Source: Longirhabdus pacifica
GTDB lineage: Bacteria > Bacillota > Bacilli > Paenibacillales > DSM-105158
DNA length: 64,000 nucleotides
Reading direction: 5' to 3'
NCBI RefSeq assembly: GCF_004115085.1
Contig: NZ_QXJP01000017.1
Span: 19,680-83,679 of the forward strand
Every line of letters starts with the position of its first letter. Within the stretch, counting starts at the first letter, position 1. The notes below the pieces were generated by a model. It ran no database searches, had not been told where the DNA came from, and worked only from the letters and a program-made list of their open reading frames with translations. Of the stretch, positions 1 to 9,656 are shown one piece after another. Both the position numbers and the translations under genes were made by a program.

Positions 1-160
<160 letters not shown>

Positions 161-197
161 CTAACAAAATAATGTCGATTCTTGAAGCTCTATACTT

Positions 198-1250
198 TTA
201 AAAGATGAACATCGCATCTCCAAAGCTAAAGAAGCGATATTGTTCTCTAATGGCTTCTTCGTAAGCATCGATAACGAGTTCTCTACCAGCAAATGCACTA
301 ACCAGCATCACTAACGTGGATTTCGGAAGATGAAAATTAGTTAAAAGTGCATCTACAAGTTTAAATGAATACCCGGGATACATAAAGATATCTGTAGATC
401 CGCTCATTTCTTTAAATGGTTCACCTTGTAGCTTAGACGCAACCGTTTCTAACGTTCTACAAGAAGTAGTCCCAACCGCGATGACTCGTCTTGATTGCGA
501 TTTTGCATCGTTTAATATAGCAGCTGTTTCTGCTGGAACATGGTAATACTCGGAGTGCATTTCATGCTCTTCTACTGTATTTGCAGACACAGGACGAAAC
601 GTACCTAGCCCTACATGCAGTGTGACGTATGCAATATGTACCCCTTTGTTTTTAATTTCCTCTAGTAACGCCGGAGTGAAGTGTAGACCGGCAGTAGGTG
701 CTGCTGCTGAGCCTGCTTGATCTGAAGCAGCATAAACCGTTTGATAGCGCTCACGATCTTCTAGCCTCTCTTTAATATACGGAGGCAGTGGCATTTCCCC
801 TAGTTGATTTAGAATAGCTTCGAAATCGCCCTCGTATGAAAAACGAAGTGTGCGTAGTCCCATTTCCTTTTCTTCTGTTACTACCGCTGTCAGCAGTGGT
901 GACTGGCTTTCTTCTATACCAAAATCAATGATCGTTCCGACTTTAAAACGCTTTGCAGGTTTAATGAGTGCTTCCCAGCTGTCTTCTTCCACGTTGCGTA
1001 GCAACAAGCACTCCCCATGAGCCCCTGTCTCTCTCTTTTTCCCGTACAGTCTTGCAGGTATGACTCTTGTGTTGTTTAACACAAGCACGTCACCCTCCTG
1101 CAAATAATCGATAAAATGAGCAAATGTATCGTGCTTCATTTCTTTTGTCGTTTTGTTCAGCGCAAAGAGCCTAGCATGTGTCCTTTCCTGTAGAGGTTTC
1201 TGTGCAATTAATTGCTCTGGTAAGTCAAAATCAAATAAATCAACGTTCAT
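198..1250 (-). CDS. queA: S-adenosylmethionine:tRNA ribosyltransferase-isomerase
   Basis: QueA transfers and isomerises the ribosyl part of SAM onto preQ1-modified tRNA, giving epoxyqueuosine. The 350-residue product has the family's usual length. It shows the typical start [19 protein letters not shown], the blocks [13 protein letters not shown] and [12 protein letters not shown], and the end [13 protein letters not shown]. An in-frame ATG further upstream would add 22 residues, but the ATG at 1248-1250 begins exactly where the family begins and has an AAGGATGA ribosome binding site. The gene sits between a SpoIID-domain gene and tgt, the usual Bacillus neighbourhood. Clear assignment. Confidence 0.97.
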   Translation of the reverse strand: MNVDLFDFDLPEQLIAQKPLQERTHARLFALNKTTKEMKHDTFAHFIDYLQEGDVLVLNNTRVIPARLYGKKRETGAHGECLLLRNVEEDSWEALIKPAKRFKVGTIIDFGIEESQSPLLTAVVTEEKEMGLRTLRFSYEGDFEAILNQLGEMPLPPYIKERLEDRERYQTVYAASDQAGSAAAPTAGLHFTPALLEEIKNKGVHIAYVTLHVGLGTFRPVSANTVEEHEMHSEYYHVPAETAAILNDAKSQSRRVIAVGTTSCRTLETVASKLQGEPFKEMSGSTDIFMYPGYSFKLVDALLTNFHLPKSTLVMLVSAFAGRELVIDAYEEAIREQYRFFSFGDAMFIF

Positions 1251-1257
1251 GCTATTC

Positions 1258-3288
1258 TCATCCTTTTTTAATTTCCACACCTTGGTAGTAGTATTGCAAA
1301 ATATATTTGTAGTCATACCCTAAATCAGCAAACTGTTTTGCTCCATACTGAGACATTCCTAAACCGTGTCCAAATCCTGTTCCTACGAATTGATATTGAT
1401 CACTTTGTGTTTTGACACTAATGTTTTCGTCCGCATCCATGACAAAGAACGTTTCGTCATACACCTCAACTTTTTCTCCGTCACCATTCAAAGCAACCAT
1501 GCTAGAACTAGATGATTTTGTTGCTTGTCCATTCCCTGACATAACGTAATACTCACCCATGTTTTCAATTTCAAACCTTGTACTACGTAATCCTCCGAAC
1601 ACTGTTCTATAGTAATCAGGATACTTGACTTCCAATACGTCACCATTCAACTTTATTTCTGTTACGCGACCGGATGTACCTCGCTTAGATACTTCTAAGG
1701 AAGAAATGCTGGATATGTTTTCATCTGTTGCATCTTCAATCATAAGTGCTAATTGATCTTCGCTATAAGGGCCATAGATCCAGCTATATGCATTGGACTC
1801 CTGTACTGTATCTAAAACGATCACCTTTTCCCCAAGTTGCAATTGATGAATAGGTGCATTACTTTCAGCAACAAAAGGTGCTGGTCTTACGTTTACTGCA
1901 CTAGTATTGGATTGATATATTGGTAAACCAATATTATTGTTTTTACCTGAACTGGTGAGCAACTCTGTACTTGTATAGCCTACCGTTCCATTCTGTAGCA
2001 CGATGCGGTGCCATTCTCTTACTCTATCGCCTGCACTATCATCTGGACTAGCTACAGGAGTAAGATAAGGTATGTCAGATTCCCAGACTTCACTTGGATC
2101 AGAAGTCATACCACCAGCATTAGAAGAATAGAACGGCGTAATCATTTTATCAGAAGATGCATCCACAAGCACTTCCCCTTCTGTCATTTGTACGGACTGA
2201 ATGGAACCTGTTGTTTCTGCAGTAACTCCAGAATAGGCCTGATCCCTTGTCGTGTCAGATACGTTAGCAATATCATACTTCACCCCTTGCATTAAAGCAT
2301 ACGTACGAGCAGAAACTGCTTGTGCTTTCAACGCTTCAATAGGCCAATTACCGTACATTTCACTACCAACGACAGAATATAAATACTGCTCAATTGGAAG
2401 TACATTGACTAGCGCTAGTTCATTCTTATATGTAGACAGCTCCATCATACCTCGGTATTGTCTACCATTTTTCTCTATTACTTTTATCGGATCCTCACTA
2501 CTAACTTGCATCTTCGTTGCATCCGAATAAAAATAATGATCCCTTGCTATTCCACTGCTGATTGTCGCATCATCTTTTATTAGAATATAAGCATCTGATG
2601 TGGACACCGTTTCTATGTTGGTAGAACTATCGATGTTTTTCACATTGGACTTCAACTGTTCTAATGCGTTGCTAGAAGATTCTTCTCCCAGAAAAACAGT
2701 ATAACCGTTTGCATTGCTGGATACAAACATTCCAGCATAGGCAGGTATACCTTGTTGCTGCCAATTTGCAGCAGCTTCTTTTGCGCTAGAAGCGGTAGTA
2801 TACTCTCCAGCTGCAATATGATAGTTTCCTGCAATATCAATACTACTTAATGAAGAAGTAGTAGATTGTATTTTTTCTTTCATTTTTTTTGCATCTTCAT
2901 ACTGTGAATATGATCCACCGTATACCGTATAATTACTTTCGCCATTCGCTTTAGAAATCAAAATATATGTATGATCTGTTTGGCTTTGTAGCGTTGTTTT
3001 CCAACTTACGGCTTCGCTGTAGTCGGTTGTGGAAGGTAATTTCAACGTAAATACATCACGACTACCTTTTATCATACGATCTGAAATAAAATAGCTTTCA
3101 TTTTGGACAGAAGATACTGTCAAGTTACTATCTGCACTTAACGAAACGGTTGGCACGCTTTCAATATCAGCAATATATAAAGCAACTTCGATTTCATCCG
3201 TCTCAGCAGCATTTGTAGCTGATAAATTAAATACAGCAACACACACCAATACGAAAATAAATAGTAATTTTTTGTTTACTCTCCACAT
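1258..3288 (-). CDS. SpoIID/LytB-domain protein, secreted, with SPOR-like repeats
   Basis: The 676-residue protein begins with a signal peptide (hydrophobic residues about 8-25, AXA-type site near 28). Residues about 105-235 hold two or three SPOR-like repeats ([29 protein letters not shown]), suggesting peptidoglycan binding. The SpoIID domain follows, about residues 275-415, with [20 protein letters not shown]; Glu310 aligns with the catalytic Glu of SpoIID, a lytic transglycosylase acting on denuded glycan strands. The C-terminal block [13 protein letters not shown] is also conserved. It is much longer than SpoIID itself (about 340 residues) and lies beside queA, so it is probably a SpoIID/LytB paralogue rather than the spoIIQ-linked spoIID. 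The role in sporulation is inferred from the family. Confidence 0.85.
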   Translation of the reverse strand: MWRVNKKLLFIFVLVCVAVFNLSATNAAETDEIEVALYIADIESVPTVSLSADSNLTVSSVQNESYFISDRMIKGSRDVFTLKLPSTTDYSEAVSWKTTLQSQTDHTYILISKANGESNYTVYGGSYSQYEDAKKMKEKIQSTTSSLSSIDIAGNYHIAAGEYTTASSAKEAAANWQQQGIPAYAGMFVSSNANGYTVFLGEESSSNALEQLKSNVKNIDSSTNIETVSTSDAYILIKDDATISSGIARDHYFYSDATKMQVSSEDPIKVIEKNGRQYRGMMELSTYKNELALVNVLPIEQYLYSVVGSEMYGNWPIEALKAQAVSARTYALMQGVKYDIANVSDTTRDQAYSGVTAETTGSIQSVQMTEGEVLVDASSDKMITPFYSSNAGGMTSDPSEVWESDIPYLTPVASPDDSAGDRVREWHRIVLQNGTVGYTSTELLTSSGKNNNIGLPIYQSNTSAVNVRPAPFVAESNAPIHQLQLGEKVIVLDTVQESNAYSWIYGPYSEDQLALMIEDATDENISSISSLEVSKRGTSGRVTEIKLNGDVLEVKYPDYYRTVFGGLRSTRFEIENMGEYYVMSGNGQATKSSSSSMVALNGDGEKVEVYDETFFVMDADENISVKTQSDQYQFVGTGFGHGLGMSQYGAKQFADLGYDYKYILQYYYQGVEIKKG

Positions 3289-3340
3289 AAATATTTACCT
3301 GCCTTCCTTAGATGCATTGTATCTTATTTTTATTTAAATA

Positions 3341-3468
3341 AAGATGAGAAATAATTGAATATAAGTTTACGCCTCAGTTGCCAGGCGTAAAGGCTGTAAT
3401 ATTGTAATTTCTCCATCTTATGTTTAGCGGTAATAAGTTGCTTGAACTTTTTTCTTCAACTTATATTT
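3341..3468 (+). repeat. Two-hairpin intergenic repeat, copy A
   Basis: This unit has two parts. Hairpin 1 has the core stem TTTACGCCT / AGGCGTAAA with loop CAGTTGCC, and is framed by outer inverted arms of the type AAGATGAGAAAT / ATTTCTCCATCTT. Hairpin 2 is ATAAGTTGCTTGAA / TTCAACTTAT, reached through the linker GCGGTA. The next copy starts immediately after it. The same unit recurs across the window. Confidence 0.9.
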
Positions 3469-3596
3469 AAGATTGAGAAATAATAAGTATAAGTTTACGC
3501 CTCAGTTGCCAGGCGTAAAGGCTGTAATATTGTAATTTCTCCATCTTATGTTTAGCGGTAATAAGTTGCTTGAACAAGTTCATTTAACTTATATAG
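3469..3596 (+). repeat. Two-hairpin intergenic repeat, copy B (tandem with copy A)
   Basis: The core motif AAGTTTACGCCTCAGTTGCC starts at 3363 in copy A and 3491 here, a period of exactly 128 bases. Hairpin 1 is essentially identical to copy A. Hairpin 2 is in its more complete form with a GAACAAGTTC centre. Confidence 0.9.
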
Positions 3597-3646
3597 ACTC
3601 TATTTTTTTGTAAAAGTTGCAGTTCTGACATAAAACTACACACAAA

Positions 3647-3698
3647 AATATAGGGTTCGACAAACAACAAACAATGTGTCACCATCGAATCCTATATT
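3647..3698 (-). terminator. Terminator downstream of ruvB
   Basis: An inverted repeat, AATATAGG-TTCGA against TCGAA-CCTATATT with a long internal loop, follows the ruvB stop codon. On the minus strand it is followed by a short T-rich run. It probably ends the ruvCAB transcript. Confidence 0.6.
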
Positions 3699-3703
3699 GA
3701 AAA

Positions 3704-4708
3704 TTATTTGCGTTCTGGCGGCTGCATCCCTAAATGTTGATAAGCATGAGGCGTAACCATTCTTCCTCTTGGTGTGCGTTGTAAGTAACCGATTTGCAGC
3801 AAGTACGGTTCATATACATCTTCAATCGTCTGACTTTCTTCGCCAATTGTCGCTGCAATCGTATCAAGTCCAACAGGTCCGCCTTGAAAGGATTGAATAA
3901 TCGCATGCAGTAACTTGTGGTCAATATGGTCTAGGCCAATATCATCTACTTGTAATAATGCTAAAGACTGTTGTGCCATTTCAAGCGAAATAATGCCGTC
4001 CCCTTTTACTTGGGCAAAGTCTCTTACTCTCTTCAACAATCTGTTAGCAATCCTTGGCGTTCCCCTCGAACGCTTTCCTATTTCTTCTGCTGCTACATCA
4101 TCTATTTGTACTTGCAAAATATCTGCGGCTCTGTTCACAATAATCGTCAATTCTTCTATGGTGTAATACTCCAAACGAGATAAAACGCCAAAGCGATCTC
4201 GAAGTGGTGCAGATAACAATCCCGCTCGAGTTGTAGCTCCTATTAAAGTAAACGGAGGTAAGTCCAACCTCACCGAGCGAGCGCTTGGACCTTTGCCGAT
4301 AATGATGTCTAACGCAAAATCTTCCATTGCAGGATACAGTACTTCCTCCACCGTTCGATGTAAGCGATGAATTTCATCAATAAACAATACATCGCCTTCT
4401 TGCAAGTTAGTCAAAATAGCTGCCAAGTCACCTGGTCGTTCTATCGCTGGACCTGAAGTCGTACGAATATTTACACCCATCTCGTTGGCAATAATGTTAG
4501 ATAACGTTGTCTTCCCAAGTCCAGGTGGTCCATACAATAAGACGTGATCCAAAGCCTCGTTCCGCTGTTTTGCTGCTTCAATGTATATCTCGAGATTTTG
4601 TTTCGCTTTAGATTGACCGATGTATTCACGAAGTGAACGTGGACGTAAGCTTAATTCCACCGCTTCGTCTTCCATCATCAAATTAGCTGAAATAATGCGC
4701 TCATCCAT
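3704..4708 (-). CDS. ruvB: Holliday junction branch migration helicase RuvB
   Basis: RuvB is the AAA+ hexameric motor that drives branch migration of Holliday junctions with RuvA. The 334-residue product has Walker A GPPGLGKT (60-67), Walker B LFIDEIH (108-114), sensor 1 IGATTRAG and the arginine-finger region APLRDRFG. The winged-helix domain follows, with [17 protein letters not shown] near the end. The ATG at 4706-4708 has a strong GGAGGG ribosome binding site. It is 16 bases from ruvA and ends at a terminator, so ruvC-ruvA-ruvB form one operon. Confidence 0.98.
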   Translation of the reverse strand: MDERIISANLMMEDEAVELSLRPRSLREYIGQSKAKQNLEIYIEAAKQRNEALDHVLLYGPPGLGKTTLSNIIANEMGVNIRTTSGPAIERPGDLAAILTNLQEGDVLFIDEIHRLHRTVEEVLYPAMEDFALDIIIGKGPSARSVRLDLPPFTLIGATTRAGLLSAPLRDRFGVLSRLEYYTIEELTIIVNRAADILQVQIDDVAAEEIGKRSRGTPRIANRLLKRVRDFAQVKGDGIISLEMAQQSLALLQVDDIGLDHIDHKLLHAIIQSFQGGPVGLDTIAATIGEESQTIEDVYEPYLLQIGYLQRTPRGRMVTPHAYQHLGMQPPERK

Positions 4709-4724
4709 GACTTACTCTCCCTCC

Positions 4725-5330
4725 TTACCCTTGATGAAGCTGTTTTAATGCCAACTTTAAGACAGCATCTACACTGTCGTCTGCTGTCACTTGATGCTCT
4801 ATCTTCTGCCAGATCATATCTGCCTCATCTCTAGAAATACCTAACGATTGCAGGGCCTCTTTGGTTTCGAAGCTAAGACTAGTGTCAGCAACCGTGCTCA
4901 TACTTGAAATGTTGGTATCTGTGCTATCCATAGCCACCTCAGGCAGTTTGCCTTTCAAATCTAAGATCAGTCGTTGCGCAGTTTTCTTTCCTATGCCAGG
5001 CAATTTCGTCAACACAGTAATATTTTCTTGTTGAATGGCAGTAGTAAAGGAGTGAGGATTCCCAGCTGCTAATATCCCTACTGCTACTCGCGGTCCTACG
5101 CCGTTCACATCTAATAGTTTTCGAAATAGCTTCTGTTCTTCTCTTGATGAAAAACCAAATAAATGCATAGCATCTTCCCTCACATGGTGATGCGTATACA
5201 TCGTCACTTGACTATGTAATGTGAACTGAAATGGATTGGGGCAAAAAATACGATAGCCTATTCCTTGTACTTCTACTACGATATAATCTTCCTCAATGAG
5301 AAGTACTTCACCTTTAATAAAATCAATCAT
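4725..5330 (-). CDS. ruvA: Holliday junction binding protein RuvA
   Basis: RuvA is the tetramer that holds the Holliday junction open and recruits RuvB. The 201-residue product starts MIDFIKGEVLLIEEDYIVVE (OB-fold). It has the helix-hairpin-helix blocks LLDVNGVGPRVAVGIL and LTKLPGIGKKTAQRLILDLK, and a C-terminal RuvB-contacting domain ending DAVLKLALKQLHQG. An upstream in-frame ATG would add five residues, but family starts fit the ATG at 5328-5330, with GAGG nine bases ahead. The start lies inside the last codons of ruvC (8-base overlap), indicating translational coupling. Confidence 0.97.
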   Translation of the reverse strand: MIDFIKGEVLLIEEDYIVVEVQGIGYRIFCPNPFQFTLHSQVTMYTHHHVREDAMHLFGFSSREEQKLFRKLLDVNGVGPRVAVGILAAGNPHSFTTAIQQENITVLTKLPGIGKKTAQRLILDLKGKLPEVAMDSTDTNISSMSTVADTSLSFETKEALQSLGISRDEADMIWQKIEHQVTADDSVDAVLKLALKQLHQG

Positions 5331-5829
5331 TTCTCCATACCTCATTCATTTTCATTTGCAAGTGAGAAGAATGGGCATAACAAATGGCCACAGCCAAAGC
5401 ATCCGCAACGTCGTCTGGCTTAGGTACTTCTTTCAAATGAAGTAGCATTTTGACCATCTCCTGCACTTGCTTCTTTTCCGCTTTCCCATATCCTACAGTA
5501 GATTGTTTGACTTGTAGTGGGGTGTATTCTGCGATTTTCAGTCCTTTTTGTTCAGCGGCTAGCATAAGCACACCCCGTGCCTGCGCAACTGTAAAAGCCG
5601 TTGTCACATTTCGATTAAAAAATAATTTCTCAATTCCCATCGCATCAGGCTTATATTTATCGATAAGCTGTATGGTAGCATCATAAACTTGTTTTAACCG
5701 CAAAGCAATATCGGTATGTGCTTCTGTTTGGATAGATCCGTATTGAACCGGAGTGAGCTTACTCCCTTTTTTATCTATAATTCCAAAACCAACAATAGCG
5801 ATACCAGGATCTATACCAATAATTCTCAA
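5323..5829 (-). CDS. ruvC: Holliday junction resolvase RuvC
   Basis: RuvC is the dimeric endonuclease that cleaves Holliday junctions after RuvAB-driven migration. The 168-residue product begins MRIIGIDPGIAIVGFGII. All four catalytic acids can be placed: Asp7, Glu67 (GIEKLFFNRN), Asp140 and Asp143 (KPDDVADALAVAI). The start codon is TTG with a GGGGAG ribosome binding site. The gene overlaps ruvA. B. subtilis and many relatives lack ruvC and use RecU instead, so its presence is notable. Whether this genome also has recU cannot be seen here. Confidence 0.96.
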   Translation of the reverse strand: MRIIGIDPGIAIVGFGIIDKKGSKLTPVQYGSIQTEAHTDIALRLKQVYDATIQLIDKYKPDAMGIEKLFFNRNVTTAFTVAQARGVLMLAAEQKGLKIAEYTPLQVKQSTVGYGKAEKKQVQEMVKMLLHLKEVPKPDDVADALAVAICYAHSSHLQMKMNEVWRND

Positions 5830-5994
5830 TCTATTTCTCCCCTGTCTTTTCTAACTCAAGCGAACATATGTATCAAAATCCATTATATCAAATATAAGCT
5901 TAACATCAAACTTGGAATTCATCGTTTTCTTTTATTCGTTGCTTCCTTTTTGCACCTTATATTATTGGTTTGAACTCCTTTGTATAAAAAGAAA

Positions 5995-6027
5995 GACCCA
6001 AAAGATTCACAAGAAAACTTTTGGGTC
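5995..6027 (-). terminator. Terminator for the 6.1-8.4 kb minus-strand genes
   Basis: A perfect 10-bp stem, GACCCAAAAG / CTTTTGGGTC, is followed on the minus strand by TTTCTTTTTA. It lies just downstream of the small gene at 6056-6331 and separates it from ruvC. Confidence 0.85.
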
Positions 6028-6055
6028 ACTGTATATCATGTTCATTCATCTTATT

Positions 6056-6331
6056 TTACCATTTCAAGCTTTGAATCAATTGATGCTGGAATAAAAGAAG
6101 AAGAAAACTCACGTACATATCATTGCGAACGATAATGTGGTACTCGTTTTCCTTATTGTGTGTATAAAATAAAACATCGGTATGTATATCATTATTTTCG
6201 AAAAAATAACGTACCTCTAACAACTTTTCACATAGTTCCTCTTTTATGATCAAAATAGTAAACTCATGATCATTTCCATTCTTTTTTTCTTCTATCGTCA
6301 AGTCTTCAGTATTGTATTCGTAAGTAAGCAA
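6056..6331 (-). CDS. Small protein of unknown function (91 aa)
   Basis: I do not recognise this family. The start is TTG at 6329-6331 with an excellent AAAGGAGT ribosome binding site, and a terminator follows directly, so it is a credible gene. The N-terminal half is acidic and charged (NTEDLTIEEKKNGNDHE); the middle alternates in a mixed alpha/beta pattern (FTILIIKEELCEKLLEVRYF); the C-terminus is hydrophobic (VSFLLLLFQHQLIQSLKW). There is no signal peptide. It is the last gene of an apparent bofC - transporter - this gene unit. Confidence 0.6.
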   Translation of the reverse strand: MLTYEYNTEDLTIEEKKNGNDHEFTILIIKEELCEKLLEVRYFFENNDIHTDVLFYTHNKENEYHIIVRNDMYVSFLLLLFQHQLIQSLKW

Positions 6332-6388
6332 GAGAGTAACTCCTTTACGATATATTAGATGTTATATTATAAACATGTACGCATACTG

Positions 6389-7666
6389 CTAAAACAAATA
6401 GCGCAAATAAATATAAAACGTTGCGATCACTATAGATAAAATCATTAATGGAAAACCAATAAGCAGGAACTTTACAAACGTGATATGATGTCCTTCCTTT
6501 GCAGCTAAACCAGCGACAATGACATTGGCACTTGCACCAATTAAACTTCCGTTACCACCGAGACAAGCTCCTAATGCTAGACTCCACCATAGTGGTTCAA
6601 TATTTTCCATGCTGTATCCCATCTCTTGAATCATCGGAATCATCGTTGCCACAAATGGAATGTTGTCCACAAAAGCAGAGGCAATCGCACTCATCCATAA
6701 GATCAACATGGATGTCACAGTCAAATCCCCACCTGTAAACGCTAACGCTTTGTCTGCTAGCAAACTAATGATTTGTGTTTCAATTAAACCAGATACAAGG
6801 ACAAATAATCCGATAAAGAAAAAGATCGTCGTCCATTCCACTTTTTCTAATGCATCTTCTATATAAGATTCTCCTACGAGGTACAATAAAATAAACGCTC
6901 CTGTAATGGCAATCACAGAGGATTCGATATCTAAAATAGAATGCAAGAAAAACCCGATAATGGTGCCTGCTAATACAATCATACACTTTAGCAGTAATCT
7001 TTTATCCGTTATTTCATCAGCTGCATCTAGATTCATAATACTTTTCTTAAGCTTGTCCGTTGTCTTCACTTGCTTACGATATAAAAACGCTAAGATAGCA
7101 ATCGTAATGATCATAATGAAAATAGCAATACCCGCTAGATTGATAATAAAATCGATAAAATCTAATTCCTCTACTTTATTCCCAATCATAATGTTGGGAG
7201 GATCTCCAATCATGGTTGCTGTACCACCAATGTTAGATGCAATAATTTCTGAAATTAGAAATGGAAGTGGGTTCACTTGTAGTTGCCTTGTAATGCTAAA
7301 TGTAACAGGAACCATCAGTAACACTGTTGTTACATTATCCAAGAAAGCGGATCCTATTGCGGTAATCAAACTCAGCGCTACTAATATTTTTAAAGGGTGA
7401 CCACCCACTTTTTGAGCGGATACAATCGCTAAATATTTAAACAGACCTGTTCTTGCTGTAATAGCGACAATGATCATCATCCCTGTCAGCAAACCCAACG
7501 TGTTGAAATCAATATGATGCAATGCCCCCTCATAATCTACAATTCGGAAAACGAGCATGGCTGCTCCACCCAACATGGCAATGATCGTGCGATGAATTTT
7601 TTCAGAAATAATAAAAGCATAGGTAATTAAAAATATAGCTATAGCAGTGTAAGCCTGCGTTTCCAT
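6389..7666 (-). CDS. ArsB/NhaD-superfamily ion transporter
   Basis: This is a 425-residue membrane protein with about ten to twelve hydrophobic segments. It carries two related halves typical of the ion transporter (IT) superfamily: SAFLDNVTTVLLMVPVT with GGTATMIGDPPNIMIG in the first half, and SAFVDNIPFVATMIPMI with LGGNGSLIGASANVI in the second. Family members include NhaD-type Na+/H+ antiporters, ArsB and P-protein relatives; the substrate cannot be decided from sequence. The ATG at 7664-7666 has an AAAGGAGAA ribosome binding site. It lies between bofC and a small unknown gene on the same strand. Confidence 0.85.
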   Translation of the reverse strand: METQAYTAIAIFLITYAFIISEKIHRTIIAMLGGAAMLVFRIVDYEGALHHIDFNTLGLLTGMMIIVAITARTGLFKYLAIVSAQKVGGHPLKILVALSLITAIGSAFLDNVTTVLLMVPVTFSITRQLQVNPLPFLISEIIASNIGGTATMIGDPPNIMIGNKVEELDFIDFIINLAGIAIFIMIITIAILAFLYRKQVKTTDKLKKSIMNLDAADEITDKRLLLKCMIVLAGTIIGFFLHSILDIESSVIAITGAFILLYLVGESYIEDALEKVEWTTIFFFIGLFVLVSGLIETQIISLLADKALAFTGGDLTVTSMLILWMSAIASAFVDNIPFVATMIPMIQEMGYSMENIEPLWWSLALGACLGGNGSLIGASANVIVAGLAAKEGHHITFVKFLLIGFPLMILSIVIATFYIYLRYLF

Positions 7667-7739
7667 GCCTATTCTCCTTTATATGTATACAGCATATTGA
7701 TGTAAGCTTGATGTTTAATGTCATCAAACTGTTTCATGT

Positions 7740-8366
7740 TTATTGAAGGTATTGTATAGCATAATCGCTAAATGTAGAAAGTACGCTGTTGTATTCATCA
7801 AAATCACGAATCCGTATGCCGTGATATAACTGTTGCATTGTCTCTCTAGGAACACTACTCTCTAAATACTCAATATCAATTTGAAAAAATGTTTGAATAA
7901 TGTTATTTCCACTAGGCTTTCCTTGGAACAAGCTTAAATTTCCTTGCTCGTCTAATCCTATATAAGCATGTTGTTTACATGTAGGAGATAAGTCGGCAAT
8001 CTGTTCCATCACAACAATATGATCATCACGTAAATGTAATAGCTTCCATGTTTTTTCGTCCGCTAGTAGTGCAAGGATATCTTGTCCTTTTTTAGGACCC
8101 AAAAAAGTTTGTTCTTCTCCACATAAATATTTTTTTTGTAAAGTCACATCATACGTTGTTTTTTCATCTATCATCTGTGTGTCATTGTTTGTGACGACAT
8201 TCACATCATTGATTTGAGATTGAAAAACAGGAGAGGCTTCAGGTTTTAAAAATATCACCCAAGTAGCTGAGATGAAGCATAAAAGAAGAATGATGCCCCC
8301 ACCTAAAACTAGCTTATTAGACTTTCGATATATTTTTTTTATTTTACGTAATATGTTTAAAAACAT
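7740..8366 (-). CDS. bofC: BofC-like forespore regulator of SpoIVB signalling
   Basis: BofC is made in the forespore and restrains the SpoIVB protease that triggers pro-sigmaK processing. The 208-residue protein has one N-terminal transmembrane or signal segment (about residues 19-40). The conserved BofC blocks follow: KKYLCGEEQ, DLSPTCKQHAYIGLDEQGN and IQTFFQIDIEYLESSVP. The extracytoplasmic part matches the family in length; the N-terminus is longer than the roughly 170-residue B. subtilis protein. Its targets SpoIVFA/SpoIVFB are encoded at 21-23 kb. Confidence 0.88.
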   Translation of the reverse strand: MFLNILRKIKKIYRKSNKLVLGGGIILLLCFISATWVIFLKPEASPVFQSQINDVNVVTNNDTQMIDEKTTYDVTLQKKYLCGEEQTFLGPKKGQDILALLADEKTWKLLHLRDDHIVVMEQIADLSPTCKQHAYIGLDEQGNLSLFQGKPSGNNIIQTFFQIDIEYLESSVPRETMQQLYHGIRIRDFDEYNSVLSTFSDYAIQYLQ

Positions 8367-8471
8367 GTTTGTGACATCCCCTTCTATGAGTTACACATCA
8401 ACGATGCATTAGATAAAATACAACCTTGCTATTTTGTATTATTAACCATTACAGAAGGGGATATTCAATTT

Positions 8472-9383
8472 TCAAATATGACCTTTTCCTTTGTATGCCT
8501 GACGCTTTTTTCTTGCTGGTGTCTTCCGCTTTTTCTTCACGCTGACCTGTTTACTGGTTGCATTGCTTTCCGGCTGCTCATCTTCATCAGGTTCAAATTC
8601 TCGTACACTTTGAGGGTCATACCCTAATATACTCTCCACCACTTCTCTTGACGTTAGGTATGGTTGCATCATCCCTTGCATGGATTGCATAGGCTGCATC
8701 ATCCCTTGCATCGGAAACATTGGACCACCTTGTTGATAAGGTTGATACGTATTGAACACCGATGCAGTACCTGGATAGTAACCATAAGGGTTCTGTTGAT
8801 ATGGTTGGAATCCGTGATAAGCATGTTGCATATATTGTTGATGTTGACAGTCCTCACACCCACAACCACAGGAAGAGGAGTGATGATGTGGAGTAGTGTA
8901 CTCTTGAGCCTGAAATGGATTGACATGATAAGGCTGAGCATAATTTGCATGGGTTCCAGCTTGAGCTTGCTGCTTACGTGATGTATCTTGTTGATCATTT
9001 TGATTTTGAATAGACGTTTGCTCTTCTTCATCTAGCTGAGGTACATCTGGAAGATCATAGAAATTCATCACTTGATTTTCCTCCATAAATGATGTGGACA
9101 GTGATTCATCTTTTTCTTTTTTAAATGCATCTTCCCCCTCATGATTCGATGCTTTGTCCTCTCTAGTATGAATTCCCACTTTCTGTTCTATAAACATATC
9201 TTCATTTATATTAACGTTATGAAATTGGCTTTTCTTTTGACTAATAAATATTTTAGTGCCTGGTTCCAATTCATCCATCATATAAAGCTCTGGGTTTGCT
9301 TCTTTAATCTGTTCCACGTCTACTTCGTACCTTTCCGAAATAGATTGAAACGTATCCCCAGGTTTTACAATATGAATCTTCAC
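8472..9383 (-). CDS. safA: Spore coat morphogenetic protein SafA (LysM)
   Basis: SafA anchors the inner coat at the cortex-coat interface. The 303-residue product opens with a LysM domain (residues 1-49, MKIHIVKPGDTFQSISERYE, ending PGTKIFIS). A long low-complexity region follows, rich in Gln, Tyr, Pro, His and Met, with a CGCGCEDC cluster near 172 and repeated MQGMMQPM motifs. The C-terminus is strongly basic (VKKKRKTPARKKRQAYKGKG). The start is GTG at 9381-9383 with a GGGAGG ribosome binding site. Composition and LysM position fit SafA; the bofC neighbour is consistent. Cys/Tyr-rich segments suggest cross-linking, which is inference. Confidence 0.85.
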   Translation of the reverse strand: MKIHIVKPGDTFQSISERYEVDVEQIKEANPELYMMDELEPGTKIFISQKKSQFHNVNINEDMFIEQKVGIHTREDKASNHEGEDAFKKEKDESLSTSFMEENQVMNFYDLPDVPQLDEEEQTSIQNQNDQQDTSRKQQAQAGTHANYAQPYHVNPFQAQEYTTPHHHSSSCGCGCEDCQHQQYMQHAYHGFQPYQQNPYGYYPGTASVFNTYQPYQQGGPMFPMQGMMQPMQSMQGMMQPYLTSREVVESILGYDPQSVREFEPDEDEQPESNATSKQVSVKKKRKTPARKKRQAYKGKGHI

Positions 9384-9466
9384 ACTTATTCCTCCCTTTC
9401 TATATCCTCATTTAGTACAGTCTATGCATCTGCCTACAATTTGACATCAAAAAAATAAAAAGAATA

Positions 9467-9553
9467 AAAAAAAGAACATGCCTCACGTACAGCACCCCAA
9501 AAGTAAGTGTTAAAAACTAACTTTTAAGGAGCGTATCGCTTCCATGCTCTTTT
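9467..9553 (-). terminator. Long imperfect hairpin, probable terminator downstream of the ketopantoate-reductase-like gene
   Basis: On the minus strand the sequence folds into an interrupted stem: AAAAGAGCATG pairs with CATGTTCTTTT outside, and GCTCCTTAAAAGTTAGT with ACTTACTTTTGGGGTGC inside, around a short loop. It is followed by a T-rich run, as in intrinsic terminators. Its length (about 85 bases) and imperfect symmetry also resemble a small non-autonomous element; which is right is not decidable here. Confidence 0.55.
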
Positions 9554-9570
9554 CCTTTTCCTAAATAGAT

Positions 9571-9642
9571 AAGTTGGAGAAACAAGTTCAGGCGTAAACT
9601 TATATCGTTATTTCTTCAAACTATATCTTATATATCTTGTTA
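9571..9642 (-). repeat. Degenerate fragment of the two-hairpin repeat, copy C
   Basis: Recognisable pieces are ATAAGTTGGAGAAACAAGTTCA (hairpin 2 arm), GGCGTAAACTTATAT (one arm of hairpin 1) and TTATTTCTTCAAACTATATCTTA (outer arm). The middle of hairpin 1 is missing, so this is a deleted copy in reverse orientation. Confidence 0.65.
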
Positions 9643-9656
9643 TAACTCTAAAACTG

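Larger units (their letters stand above)
3289..3646. other. Gene-free gap upstream of the SpoIID-domain gene
   Basis: No coding sequence is convincing here. The gap holds two tandem copies of the 128-bp two-hairpin repeat (3341-3596), described separately, followed by about 50 bases of AT-rich sequence before the ruvB terminator. No promoter could be assigned to the SpoIID-domain gene with confidence. Confidence 0.7.

Noticed and set aside
3341..3596. CRISPR array
   Set aside because: The tandem 128-bp units have no unique spacers between short repeats, and no cas genes are present.
6906..7400. 164-codon plus-strand frame opposite the ArsB/NhaD transporter gene
   Set aside because: It lies wholly within a conserved gene, has no ribosome binding site and no family similarity.
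8367..8471. SigmaG promoter of bofC
   Set aside because: GCAT and CATAGAA elements can be found but their spacing (14 bases) is wrong for the consensus.
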